64,000 nucleotides of DNA from BP-464 sp045805505. GTDB lineage: Bacteria; Actinomycetota; Thermoleophilia; Solirubrobacterales; Solirubrobacteraceae. The stretch spans positions 1 through 64,000 of the forward strand of contig JBJMLA010000162.1 in assembly GCA_045805505.1 (NCBI GenBank), written 5' to 3'. The notes beneath the pieces were generated by a model. That model saw only the letters and a list, made by a program, of their open reading frames with translations. It was not told the DNA's origin and made no database searches. The translations under genes and the position numbers were made by a program. Shown here one piece after another: positions 33,350-41,581 of this stretch. How positions within the stretch are numbered: position 1 is the stretch's first letter; every line of letters starts with the position of its first letter.

Positions 33350-35274
33350 CCATCGCGCGGCGGACCGTCGGGTCCCCGCAGCTGTTCGTCGTCATCTACA
33401 CGCTGCTGGCCAGCGCGATCTACTTCTCGCTGGGCGTCGCCACCGACCACGCGTTCACCCTGACGCCGCTGGTCTACCTGCTCGGCGGCTTCTTCTTCCT
33501 GCTGGCGGCGATGACCTACGTCGAGGGAGCGTCGCTGCACCAGGAGCGGGCCGGCGCGACGGTCTTCGCGCGCTACGCCTTCAACGAGCTGTGGAGCTTC
33601 ATCGCGGGCTGGGCGCTGCTGCTCGACTACGTGATCCTCATCGCCGTCACCACGTTCTCGGCGACGAGCTACCTGGCGGCCTACTGGGACGAGCTGGGGG
33701 AGGGCGCGCTGTCGCTGATCCTCGGGCTGTCGTTCATCGCCTACGTCGCGGTGCGCAACATCCGCGGGTTCTCGAGCAGCCGGACCAAGCGGGTCGCGGC
33801 GCTCGTGCTGGCCGACTTCGTCCTGCAGTTCGGGATCATCGTCGCCGGGCTGATCCTGTTCTTCAGCTGGGACAAGATCACCGGGCCGATCGACATCGGG
33901 ACGATGCCGTCATGGTCGGGGATCGTCTTCGCGATGGGGCTGTCGACCGTCGTCTTCACCGGCCTGGAGTCGGCGTCGGGGCTGTCGGGCGAGGTGGCCA
34001 TCGGGCGGCGCGGCCTGCGGCGGCTGATCTTCACCACCGGCTCGGCGGTGATGCTCATCTACGTCGGCGTGGCGGTCGTCGCCGTCACCGCGCTGCCGGT
34101 CAGCGGCGGCACGCAGGCCATCGGCGGGCACTGGCTCGAGGCGCCGATGCTCAACGTCGGCGCCGCCTTCGACACCGAGTGGGGCAGCGGCTCGCTCGTC
34201 GAGTACGTCATCGCCGCGGCGGCCGCGGCGACGCTCATCGCCGGCGCGAACTCGGCGATGCTCGGCCTGTCGCGGCTGGCCTACTCGCTGGCCACCAACC
34301 GGCAGATCCCCAGCGCGCTGGGCCGGCTGCATCCGACGCGCTCGACGCCGGTGGTGGTCATCGTCCTGGCGGCGATCATCGCGGGCGCGCTGGAGGCCAC
34401 CGAGGACGCCGACTTCCTCGTCGGCATCTTCGCGTTCGGCGCGCTGCTGGGCCTGACGATCGCGCACCTGTCGGTGATCGTGCTGCGCTACCGCGAGCCC
34501 GCCCGCGACCGGCCCTACAAGATCCCGCTGTCGATCAAGGTCCGCGGCGGCGAGCTGCCGATCCCCGCGGTGCTGGGCGCGCTCGTCTCGTCGGCGGCGT
34601 GGATCGGCGTGATGATCACCCACGCCGGCGCGCGCTACGTCGGCCTGGGGTGGATGGCGGGCGGGCTGCTGCTCTACGTGATCTACCGGACCACGCAGGG
34701 CAAGTCGCTGACCGACCGCGTCACCGTGCCGGCCAACGCGCTGCGCCGCGAGGTCGTCGAGGCCGAGTACGGCTCGATCCTGGTGCCCATCTTCGGCACC
34801 CCGCTCGACGACGACATCGTCCAGACCGCGGGCCGCCTGGCCGCCGAGGAGATCGACGACCCCGACGAGGACGGCGAGGGCGCGACGATCGAGGCGCTGT
34901 GGGTCTTCGAGGTCCCGATGGCGCTACCCATCGACGCCCGGCTTCCCGAGGCCCAGCTCGAGACGGCCCGGACGGCGCTGCGCCGCGCCAAGGCCGTGGG
35001 GGAGGAGTACGGGGGCGTCGAGGTGGCCACGGCGACCGTCCGGGCCCGCCGCGCGGGGCACGCGATCGTCGAGGAAGCCAAGCGCCGCGGGGTCGAGCTG
35101 ATCGTCCTGGCCGCCGACGAACCGTCCCGGATCCGCGGCGGCGCGATGCTGGGCGGGCGCGCCAGCATGGAGAACTTCGTGGGGGAGGCGACCAAGTACG
35201 TCGTCAACAAGGCCCACTGCCGCGTGATCCTCACGGCGCCCGCCGGGGACCGCCCCGAGCCGCCGCCCAGCTAA
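33322..35274 (+). CDS. APC superfamily permease fused to a universal-stress-protein domain (second copy)
   Basis: A 650-residue relative of the permease two genes upstream. The APC core (residues 15-465) begins FVVIYTLLASAIYFSLGVATDHAFTLTPL and includes GANSAMLGLSRLAYSLATNRQIP. Residues 480-640 form the Usp-like domain (YGSILVPIFGTPLDDD and VIVLAADEP-like core), with an acidic insertion DDPDEDGEG. It starts with GTG inside the small membrane gene. The sequence differs enough from its neighbour to suggest old duplication and a heteromeric or differently tuned transporter. Confidence 0.85.
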   Translation: MDRHTGGPLTIARRTVGSPQLFVVIYTLLASAIYFSLGVATDHAFTLTPLVYLLGGFFFLLAAMTYVEGASLHQERAGATVFARYAFNELWSFIAGWALLLDYVILIAVTTFSATSYLAAYWDELGEGALSLILGLSFIAYVAVRNIRGFSSSRTKRVAALVLADFVLQFGIIVAGLILFFSWDKITGPIDIGTMPSWSGIVFAMGLSTVVFTGLESASGLSGEVAIGRRGLRRLIFTTGSAVMLIYVGVAVVAVTALPVSGGTQAIGGHWLEAPMLNVGAAFDTEWGSGSLVEYVIAAAAAATLIAGANSAMLGLSRLAYSLATNRQIPSALGRLHPTRSTPVVVIVLAAIIAGALEATEDADFLVGIFAFGALLGLTIAHLSVIVLRYREPARDRPYKIPLSIKVRGGELPIPAVLGALVSSAAWIGVMITHAGARYVGLGWMAGGLLLYVIYRTTQGKSLTDRVTVPANALRREVVEAEYGSILVPIFGTPLDDDIVQTAGRLAAEEIDDPDEDGEGATIEALWVFEVPMALPIDARLPEAQLETARTALRRAKAVGEEYGGVEVATATVRARRAGHAIVEEAKRRGVELIVLAADEPSRIRGGAMLGGRASMENFVGEATKYVVNKAHCRVILTAPAGDRPEPPPS

Positions 35275-35284
35275 GCTCAGCCGC

Positions 35285-35707
35285 GTGTTCGTCCTCATCG
35301 TCGGCGCGGGGCGCGTCGGCTCCACGATCGCCCGCAAGGCCCTCGCGGCCGGGCATGAGGTGTCGGTCCTCGACGAGGACCCCCTCAGTCACGAGCGCCT
35401 CGACGAGGGGCAGACCACCTCGTGGGAGGACGCCGGCGGCCGCTTCACCGTCGGCCACGCCATCGAGATCGAGGCGCTCGAGGAGGCCGGCATCAACGAG
35501 GCCGACGTCTTCATCGCCTCGACCGACGGCGACAACACCAACCTGGTGATCGCCCAGATCGCCAAGCGCAAGTTCGAGGTCGACCGCGTCGTCGTGCGCG
35601 TCATGGACCCCGCGCGCGCCGAGTGGTACGCCGAGCAGGGCCTGCACACCATCTGCCCGACGAGCGCCGCCATCGCGGAGTTCAAGGCCGCGCTGGAGAT
35701 CGCCTAG
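35285..35707 (+). CDS. trkA: TrkA-N (RCK) domain protein
   Basis: A 140-residue, single RCK N-terminal Rossmann domain: VLIVGAGRVGSTIARKALAAGHEVSVLDED, then IASTDGDNTNLVIAQIAKRKF and RVMDPARAEWY. It binds NAD(H) or ATP and gates a K+ channel or transporter. A TAAGCT hexamer that includes the previous stop lies 7 bases before the GTG start. Mycobacteria have a comparable pair (ceoB, ceoC) near an APC-type membrane gene. No TrkH/KtrB pore protein is nearby, so the APC permeases may be the partners. Confidence 0.9.
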   Translation: MFVLIVGAGRVGSTIARKALAAGHEVSVLDEDPLSHERLDEGQTTSWEDAGGRFTVGHAIEIEALEEAGINEADVFIASTDGDNTNLVIAQIAKRKFEVDRVVVRVMDPARAEWYAEQGLHTICPTSAAIAEFKAALEIA

Positions 35708-35710
35708 CCC

Positions 35711-36385
35711 ATGTACGTCGTCATCGCCGGAGGCGGCAAGGTCGGCTGGAACCTCGCCCGCGAGCTCAGCGGCAAGGGCCACGAGGTCACGCTGCTGGAG
35801 AACAACCGCCGCCGCTACCTGACCATCGAGGAGGAGCTCGAGCACGGCGTCCAGTACGGCGACGCCTCCGAGCTGTGGGTCCTCGAGCGCGCGGGCATCC
35901 AGCGCGCCGACCTGGTCATCGCGGTCACCGGCGACGACGAGGACAACCTGCTGATCTGCCAGATCGCCCGCGAGAAGTACCTCTGCGAGCGGATCATCGC
36001 CCGCGTCAACAACCCGCGGAACCTGCAGTGGTTCGAGCTGCTGGGCATCAAGCCCGCGGTCTCGGCCACCGACCTCATCCTGCGCCTGATCGAGCACGAG
36101 GTGCCGTCCTACGGCCTCGTCCACCTGCTCGACCTGCCGGCCGAGCAGCTCGAGATCATCGAGGTCGAGGTCGCCGGCGAGGCGCCCGCGGCGGGCAAGG
36201 CCGTCGAGCAGGTCGACCTGCCCGAGGGCAGCCTGATCATCTCGGTCCTGCGCGGCGGCAAGGGCTTCGTACCCAAGGCCGACACGGTCATCGAGGTCGG
36301 CGACGAGGTCCTGCTGGTCCTCGATCCGGGCCTCGAGGAGGCGATCACGGCGCAGTTCGCGCCCAACGGCTCCGCGCCGGTCTAG
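35711..36385 (+). CDS. trkA: TrkA family protein with RCK-N and RCK-C domains
   Basis: A 224-residue protein. The N domain starts YVVIAGGGKVGWNLARELSGKGHEVTLLENN; DNLLICQIAREKYL is also conserved. Residues 140-220 form the TrkA-C regulatory domain (LEIIEVEVAGEAPAAGKAVEQVDLPEGSLII-type pattern), a fold that in several bacteria binds c-di-AMP. It follows the single-domain TrkA by 3 bp, so the two probably form a hetero-oligomeric ring. Confidence 0.93.
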   Translation: MYVVIAGGGKVGWNLARELSGKGHEVTLLENNRRRYLTIEEELEHGVQYGDASELWVLERAGIQRADLVIAVTGDDEDNLLICQIAREKYLCERIIARVNNPRNLQWFELLGIKPAVSATDLILRLIEHEVPSYGLVHLLDLPAEQLEIIEVEVAGEAPAAGKAVEQVDLPEGSLIISVLRGGKGFVPKADTVIEVGDEVLLVLDPGLEEAITAQFAPNGSAPV

Positions 36386-37585
36386 ATGGCCGACGTCGAC
36401 GTCCTGCTCATCGGCGGCGGGGTGGCGTCGGCCGCGTGCGCGACGCAGCTGCGCGAGGAAGGCTTCGGCGGCTCGATCCTGCTGGCCGGCCGCGAGAGCG
36501 ACGCGCCCTACAACCGGCCGCCGGTCTCCAAGGGCTACCTGCTCGGCGAGGAGGACCGCGAGGCGGCGCTCGTCCATCCGGGCGACTGGTGGGCCGAGAA
36601 CGACGTCGATCTGCGCACCCGCGTGAGCGTCATGAAGCTCGACACCGAGGCCAAGCTGGCCACGCTGTCGACCAAGGACGAGATCACCTACGACAAGGCG
36701 CTGCTGGCCACGGGCGCCAACGTCCGCCGGCTGCCGGTCGACGGGTCAGACCTCGAGGGCATCCACTACCTGCGCGCGCTGCGCAACGCCGACGTCCTGC
36801 GCGACGACGTCGCCGACGCCGAACGCGTGGTGCTCATCGGCGGTTCCTACATCGGGACGGAGGTCGCGGCCTCGCTGACCAAGCTCGGGAAGCGCTGCGC
36901 GATCGTCATGCAGGAGGACGTCGTCCTGTCGGGCCTGGGCCCCCAGGCGGGCCGCTTCTTCCAGGGCGTCCTGGAGGCCCACGGCGTCGAGATCCACGGC
37001 GGCGAGGTGGTGGCCCGCTTCGAGGGCACCGGCGAGCGGGTCGAGCGCGTGATCTGCGAGAGCGGCCTCGAGCTCGAGTGCGGCGCGGTCGTGCTCGGCG
37101 TCGGCGCCGTCCCCGACGTGATGCTCGCCCGGGCCGCCGGCCTGGACATCGGCCACACCGGCGGCGTGAAGTGCGACACCGGCCTGCGGACCTCGGCCCC
37201 CGACCTGTGGGCGGCCGGCGACGTCTGCGAGTACGACAGCGGCCTGCACGAGGACTGGGTGCGCTTCGAGCACTGGGGCGTCGCCATCGAGCAGGGCAAG
37301 CACGTCGCCCGCGCCATGCAGGGCGCCGAGCGGCCCTACGAGGTCGTCCCGTACTTCTTCTCCGACCTCGCCGACTGGGCGTCGATGGAATACGTCGGCG
37401 GCGCCCAGCGCTGGGACACCACCGTCGTGCGCGGCTCGATCGACAGCGCGGACTTCTCGCTGCTCTACCTCGACCACGGCCGCGTCGTCGCCTCCCTCGC
37501 CGTCGGGCGCTCCGACGACATCGACCGCGCCCGCCGGATGATCGCCGGCCGCCAGTTCCTCAGCGGCGACCTCACCGGCCTTTAG
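36386..37585 (+). CDS. FAD-dependent ferredoxin/rubredoxin reductase-like oxidoreductase
   Basis: A 399-residue two-dinucleotide-fold flavoprotein. LLIGGGVASAACATQLREEG binds FAD, VVLIGGSYIGTEVAASLTKLG binds NAD(P)H, and LWAAGDVCEYDSG is the C-terminal FAD motif. RPPVSKGYL is typical of rubredoxin/putidaredoxin reductases and AIF-like proteins. No ferredoxin gene is adjacent. Its ATG directly follows the trkA stop codon, so it is read with the transport cluster. Confidence 0.92.
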   Translation: MADVDVLLIGGGVASAACATQLREEGFGGSILLAGRESDAPYNRPPVSKGYLLGEEDREAALVHPGDWWAENDVDLRTRVSVMKLDTEAKLATLSTKDEITYDKALLATGANVRRLPVDGSDLEGIHYLRALRNADVLRDDVADAERVVLIGGSYIGTEVAASLTKLGKRCAIVMQEDVVLSGLGPQAGRFFQGVLEAHGVEIHGGEVVARFEGTGERVERVICESGLELECGAVVLGVGAVPDVMLARAAGLDIGHTGGVKCDTGLRTSAPDLWAAGDVCEYDSGLHEDWVRFEHWGVAIEQGKHVARAMQGAERPYEVVPYFFSDLADWASMEYVGGAQRWDTTVVRGSIDSADFSLLYLDHGRVVASLAVGRSDDIDRARRMIAGRQFLSGDLTGL

Positions 37586-37606
37586 AAAAGGGGTCAGACC
37601 CCCTTT
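37586..37606 (+). terminator. Palindromic terminator AAAAGGGGTC-A-GACCCCC-TTT
   Basis: A short perfect GGGGTC/GACCCC stem with flanking A and T runs begins one base after the reductase stop codon. The symmetric form can work on either strand. Similar GGGGTC palindromes recur in high-GC genomes, so it may also be a dispersed repeat. Confidence 0.65.
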
Positions 37607-37640
37607 ATTTAGGTGTGGCGCTTATTTGGCCGTTCCTGCG

Positions 37641-37646
37641 TAGATT
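37641..37646 (+). promoter_or_regulatory. -10 element TAGATT before the penicillin acylase gene
   Basis: TAGATT lies 7 bases before the GTG at 37654 in a locally AT-richer gap (37604-37650). A near-leaderless RNA is predicted. No convincing -35 hexamer is seen. Confidence 0.4.
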
Positions 37647-37653
37647 GCCCGCC

Positions 37654-40338
37654 GTGATCCGCGCTGCCATCGGGGTCCTTGCGACCGCCGCACTCTTCTC
37701 CGCCTCCGCCCACGCCGCCGCGCCCGCGGGGTACGGCGTCAACGACGCCGGTGGGTTCCACAACGTGCTGCCGCCCGGGCAGACCGGCCACATCACCGCG
37801 CTGCAGCTCGCGCAGAACCAGGCGGGCTACGCGCCGCCGCCGCACTTCGACGACCAGCGCGGGCTCTACAACGGGCTGCTCTACGCGTCGCCCAGCCTGA
37901 CCGACGCCGACGTGCCGAAGTACTTCAAGGACGCGACGTTCGGCATCGCGGCCGCCGACGTCGAGCGCACCTACAGCCCGCGGCCCGGCGTGACCGTCGT
38001 GCGCGACAAGGCCTACGGCGTCCCGCGCATCTACGGCGACACCGACGCCGACGTGATGTTCGGCGCGGGCTACGTCGGCGCCGAGGACCGGCTGTTCCTC
38101 ATGGACGTGCTGCGCCACACGGGCCACGGCACCCTGTCGTCGTTCGTCGGCGGCGCGGCCGGCAACCGCGAGATGGATCGCGTCCAGTGGGGGATCGCGC
38201 CCTACACCGAGGCCGATCTGCAGAAGCAGATCGACAACGCCCCGCGCATCTACGGCGCGCTGGGCACCGAGATGGTCAACCGGCTCGACGCCTACGTGGC
38301 CGGCATCAACGCCTACATCGCCGAGTCGCGGCTGAACCCCAACAAGCTGCCCGGGGAGTACGCGGCGATCGCCAAGACGCCCGCCGACTGGAAGCCCACC
38401 GACGTGATCGCCGAGGCCTCGCTGATCGGCGGCATCTTCGGCAAGGGCGGCGGCAACGAGGTCGGCTCGGCGGAGGTGCTCAACCAGCTCGTCAAGCGCT
38501 TCGGCCCCAAGCAGGGCCGCCGGTCCTGGGCCGACTTCCGCTTCAAGAACGAGGTCGAGGCGCCCACGACGGTGCTCGGCAAGGCGTTCCCCTACGAGAC
38601 GAACTCGCCGTTCGCCAAGCGCGGGCTGGCCATCCCGGACGCGGGATCGCTCGAGCCGGTGACCTACGGCCCGGCCATCGAGCGCAGCGCGGCCGCGCGC
38701 GCACAGGGCGACGACGCGATCGGCGGCGACCTGCTCAAGGCCTTCCGCTCCCATCCGCTGTCGTCGAACTGGGAGATCGTCAGCGCCAAGGAGTCCGCGA
38801 CGGGCCACGCCATCGGCGTGCTCGGCCCGCAGGTGGGCTACTACGTCCCGCAGATCCTCATGGAGGAGGAGCTTCACGGGCCGCACTTCGACGCCCGCGG
38901 AGCCTCGTTCCCGGGTGTCAACCTGATGGTCCAGCTCGGCCACGGCCGCGACTACGCATGGAGCGCGACGACCGCGACCTCCGACAACGTCGACACGTTC
39001 GCGGAGGTCCTCTGCCAGGACGACATGCACTACCGCTACAAGGGCAAGTGCCGGCCGTTCGAGGTCCTCGAGCAGCACAACTCCTGGACGCCCAACGCGC
39101 TGGACCAGACGGCGCCGGGCAGCGAGACGCTGACCGCGCTGCGCTCGGTGCACGGCATCGTCTACGCCCGCGGCACCGTCAAGGGCAAGAAGGTCGCCTA
39201 CGCCCGCGCGCGCACGACCTACTTCCACGAGGCCGACAGCGCGATCGGGTTCTTCCGCCTCAACGACCCGACGTTCGTCAAGGACCCGCAGACGTTCCGC
39301 CAGGCCGTCGGCGGGATCAACTTCCTGTTCAACTGGGCCTACATCGACACCGACAACATCGCCTACCAGCTGTCGGGCGCCCATCCGGTCCGCTCGAAAG
39401 GCACGTCGGGCGACTTCCCGGTGCTCGGCACGGGCGCCTACGACTGGCAGGGCTTCGATCCCGACCTGTTCACGTCCAAGACGCTGACGCTCGCCCAGCG
39501 CCCGCACGCGATCAACCAGCGCTACCTGGTCTCCTGGAACAACAAGCAGGCGCGGCGGTTCTCGTCGGCCGACGACAAATTCACCTTCGGGCCGCTGTAC
39601 CGCTCGCAGATGATCGAGAGGCGCGTCAAGCAGGCGATCGCCGGCCCGAAGAAGATCACCATCTCCCAGCTCGTCCAGGCCATGGAGGAGCCGGCGTCCG
39701 AGGACATCCGCGGCAGCCGCCTGGTCCCGGTGCTGGCCCGCGCGATCGGCACGCCCAAGGACGCGAAGCTGCGTGACGCGCTGGCGACGCTCAAGGCGTG
39801 GCGAGCGTCCGGCGCGCACCGCCGCGACCTCGACAAGGACGGCAAGGCCGACGACGGCGAGGCCATCCGCATCATGGACGCCTGGTGGCCCAAGCTGCTC
39901 GACGCCGAGTTCGGCCCCACCATCGGCGCCGACGCGATGAGCGCGCTGCGCGGCGTCAACGCCTACCCGCGCATCGGCGGCGAGGGGACGAGCCCGTCGG
40001 CGCCGGACTTCTCCGACGGCTGGTACGGCTACGTCGATAAGGACCTGCGCCAGCTGTTCACGCCGCGATCGGTGCGCGGCAAGTGGTCGCGGACCTACTG
40101 CGGCAACGGCAAGAAGGCGGCCTGCCGCGCGCTGCTGCGCTCGACGCTGACCGCCGCGCTCGCCGTGAGCATGCAGGAGCTCTACGGCCACGGTGACTGC
40201 GCGGACACGCCGGACTCCGCCTGCTACGACATGAACCGCTCGACCTCGGCCAGCGGCGTCGCGGTGCCGGCCATGCCGTTCCAGAACCGCCCGACCTTCC
40301 AGCAGACCGTCGAGCTCACGCGGCGTCTGCCTCGCTGA
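37654..40338 (+). CDS. Secreted penicillin acylase family (Ntn) amidohydrolase
   Basis: An 894-residue protein with a GTG start and signal peptide (1-24, AALFSASAHAAA). It has the layout of penicillin/acyl-homoserine-lactone acylases: an alpha chain with VVRDKAYGVPRIYGDTDADVMFGAGYVGAEDRLFLMD-type sequence (two blocks), a spacer, then the beta chain beginning at Ser370 in LSSNWEIV. Self-cleavage before this Ser would make the N-terminal nucleophile. RDYAWSATTATSDNVDTF is a beta-chain motif. Substrates in the family are amides such as beta-lactams, N-acyl-homoserine lactones or lipopeptides; the sequence does not choose. Before the GTG the same frame stays open but only as an out-of-frame reading of the upstream genes. 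Confidence 0.9.
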   Translation: MIRAAIGVLATAALFSASAHAAAPAGYGVNDAGGFHNVLPPGQTGHITALQLAQNQAGYAPPPHFDDQRGLYNGLLYASPSLTDADVPKYFKDATFGIAAADVERTYSPRPGVTVVRDKAYGVPRIYGDTDADVMFGAGYVGAEDRLFLMDVLRHTGHGTLSSFVGGAAGNREMDRVQWGIAPYTEADLQKQIDNAPRIYGALGTEMVNRLDAYVAGINAYIAESRLNPNKLPGEYAAIAKTPADWKPTDVIAEASLIGGIFGKGGGNEVGSAEVLNQLVKRFGPKQGRRSWADFRFKNEVEAPTTVLGKAFPYETNSPFAKRGLAIPDAGSLEPVTYGPAIERSAAARAQGDDAIGGDLLKAFRSHPLSSNWEIVSAKESATGHAIGVLGPQVGYYVPQILMEEELHGPHFDARGASFPGVNLMVQLGHGRDYAWSATTATSDNVDTFAEVLCQDDMHYRYKGKCRPFEVLEQHNSWTPNALDQTAPGSETLTALRSVHGIVYARGTVKGKKVAYARARTTYFHEADSAIGFFRLNDPTFVKDPQTFRQAVGGINFLFNWAYIDTDNIAYQLSGAHPVRSKGTSGDFPVLGTGAYDWQGFDPDLFTSKTLTLAQRPHAINQRYLVSWNNKQARRFSSADDKFTFGPLYRSQMIERRVKQAIAGPKKITISQLVQAMEEPASEDIRGSRLVPVLARAIGTPKDAKLRDALATLKAWRASGAHRRDLDKDGKADDGEAIRIMDAWWPKLLDAEFGPTIGADAMSALRGVNAYPRIGGEGTSPSAPDFSDGWYGYVDKDLRQLFTPRSVRGKWSRTYCGNGKKAACRALLRSTLTAALAVSMQELYGHGDCADTPDSACYDMNRSTSASGVAVPAMPFQNRPTFQQTVELTRRLPR

Positions 40339-40681
40339 GCACGCGCGCCGCCCCGTCGAGGCGGTGCGTCGTGCACAGCTGGGCGAGCGTCTGGCGAGCG
40401 GCGCCCTGGTTGTAGGGCATCGCCTCGAAGGCGATCAGGCCGAGGCGCAGGTCGTCGAGGCGCATCGTCGGCGTCTCCAGGCTGGCCCGCGCGAGCCAGC
40501 GCACCGCGGCGCGCTCGAAGCGATCGTCGTCGCGGTCGCTCATCAACAGGCAGATGCGCAGTGCGTCGTGGAGGTCGACGTGGGGGAGCTCGGCCGCCGT
40601 CGCATGGACGAGCGCGAGATTGCCCGTGGACAGGGCGCGGCGGAAGCGGGCGTAGGGCGATCCGGATGACGACACGAACAC
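40316..40681 (-). CDS. Conserved-looking small hypothetical protein
   Basis: A 121-residue helical protein with a GTG start; a second GTG lies 6 bases further in. YARFRRALSTGNLALVHATAAELPHVDLHDALRICLLMSDRDDDRFERAAVRWLARA-type composition (three helices) resembles a small family often found in actinobacterial genomes, without known function. It ends inside the last 23 bases of the acylase gene. It is divergent from the membrane protein at 40817, and the operator pair lies between them. Confidence 0.7.
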   Translation of the reverse strand: MFVSSSGSPYARFRRALSTGNLALVHATAAELPHVDLHDALRICLLMSDRDDDRFERAAVRWLARASLETPTMRLDDLRLGLIAFEAMPYNQGAARQTLAQLCTTHRLDGAARVLSEADAA

Positions 40682-40726
40682 ATGTTCGCACACCGCGCAA
40701 GGGGCGATCCGGTCCGTCGCAGGACC

Positions 40727-40764
40727 AGCAACGCCCGTTGCTCGCGCGATCAACGGGCGTTGCT
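40727..40764. promoter_or_regulatory. Tandem dyad operator: two CAACG-N2-CGTTG sites
   Basis: CAACGCCCGTTG (40729-40740) and CAACGGGCGTTG (40751-40762) are each near-perfect dyads, centres 22 bp apart (two helical turns). Together with flanking bases they form a perfect 14-bp inverted repeat with a 10-bp spacer. This is the classical layout for two dimers binding one face of DNA, set between divergent genes. Confidence 0.65.
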
Positions 40765-40773
40765 AGACGGATG

Positions 40774-40795
40774 TTGGAGGTTGGTGGTCCTCCAA
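40774..40795 (+). repeat. Inverted repeat TTGGAGG-N8-CCTCCAA
   Basis: A perfect 7-bp inverted repeat 22 bases before the ATG at 40817. It contains GGAGG and its complement, so in RNA it would hide a Shine-Dalgarno-like sequence. It may be a third operator or a leader hairpin. Confidence 0.5.
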
Positions 40796-40816
40796 ACCGT
40801 CGATGATCGAAGGGGG

Positions 40817-41581
40817 ATGCAGGTTCTTTCCATAACCAAGCTGCTCGGGTGGGCCACTCTCGTGGGCGGCGCCCTCTCGGCGGCGCTCGCGGCCCTGCTG
40901 TTCCTGGGTCCGATGCTGGGCTTCTACGAGTTCGGCGCCCATCCGGCGGGCCCGCGCACCACGGGCGCGGTGGAGCTGCCGGCTCCGCTCGTGCAGCAGT
41001 CCTCGGCGCCGCAGCGGGCCTCCCTGGGCACGACGCGCTCGACTCTCGGCACACTCGGCACCATCCCGGTCCGGGCGAGCGACGCCACCGTCGCCCCCGT
41101 AGCGCCGGTCACCCGGCGTGCGCCGCGCCCGCGGATCTCGCTCGGCTCGGTGACCGGGCCGGTCACCCAGGGCGCCGCGCTGCCGCCGGTGGCGCTCGCG
41201 CCCGCACCCGTGATCACCCCGGCGCCCGTTGTGCAGACGCCGGCGCCCGTCGCGGACCCCGCGCCGGTCGCGGCTGCCGCACCCACCACTTCGACGCCTT
41301 CCCGGCGTCCGGTCACGCCGTCGGTGACCACCTCACCCGACAAGCAGGAGGCGCCGGCCCGCGGGCCGGACACGACGGCGCACGACGACGCCAAGGCGGC
41401 TCGGGAGGCCGCCCGCGCGCAGCGTAAGCAGGACACGGCCGCTCCGGCCGGCCAGCAGCCGGACCAGTCCGGCGCGCAGGACCAGGGCGACGCGGGGGAG
41501 CGCGGCAGCCCGGACTACGACCACGACCAAGGCAGGGGCAATGGTCACGCACGACACGACGGGAAGGACTGGAAGGACTGA
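40817..41581 (+). CDS. Membrane-anchored Pro/Ala/Thr-rich protein
   Basis: A 254-residue protein. One membrane span (residues 8-34, LLGWATLVGGALSAALAALL) is followed by an extended, low-complexity exterior rich in Pro, Ala, Thr and later Lys/Asp/Gly, with no globular domain seen. It may cross the cell wall. GGGGG directly precedes the ATG; there is no well-spaced ribosome site. The end overlaps the next gene by 41 bp, which ties it to an HTH protein, and the operator island lies upstream. Function unknown. Confidence 0.7.
   Translation: MQVLSITKLLGWATLVGGALSAALAALLFLGPMLGFYEFGAHPAGPRTTGAVELPAPLVQQSSAPQRASLGTTRSTLGTLGTIPVRASDATVAPVAPVTRRAPRPRISLGSVTGPVTQGAALPPVALAPAPVITPAPVVQTPAPVADPAPVAAAAPTTSTPSRRPVTPSVTTSPDKQEAPARGPDTTAHDDAKAAREAARAQRKQDTAAPAGQQPDQSGAQDQGDAGERGSPDYDHDQGRGNGHARHDGKDWKD

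Noticed and set aside
30484..33540. A 1,018-codon minus-strand open frame opposite MFS, MerR and APC genes
   Set aside because: It spans three well-recognised plus-strand genes and has low-complexity Arg/Asp/Gln composition typical of antisense of GC-rich codons.
35422..37653. Upstream extension of the penicillin acylase frame by 744 codons
   Set aside because: The extension is an out-of-frame reading of the TrkA and reductase genes; the GTG at 37654 has a signal peptide directly after it and a -10 element before it.
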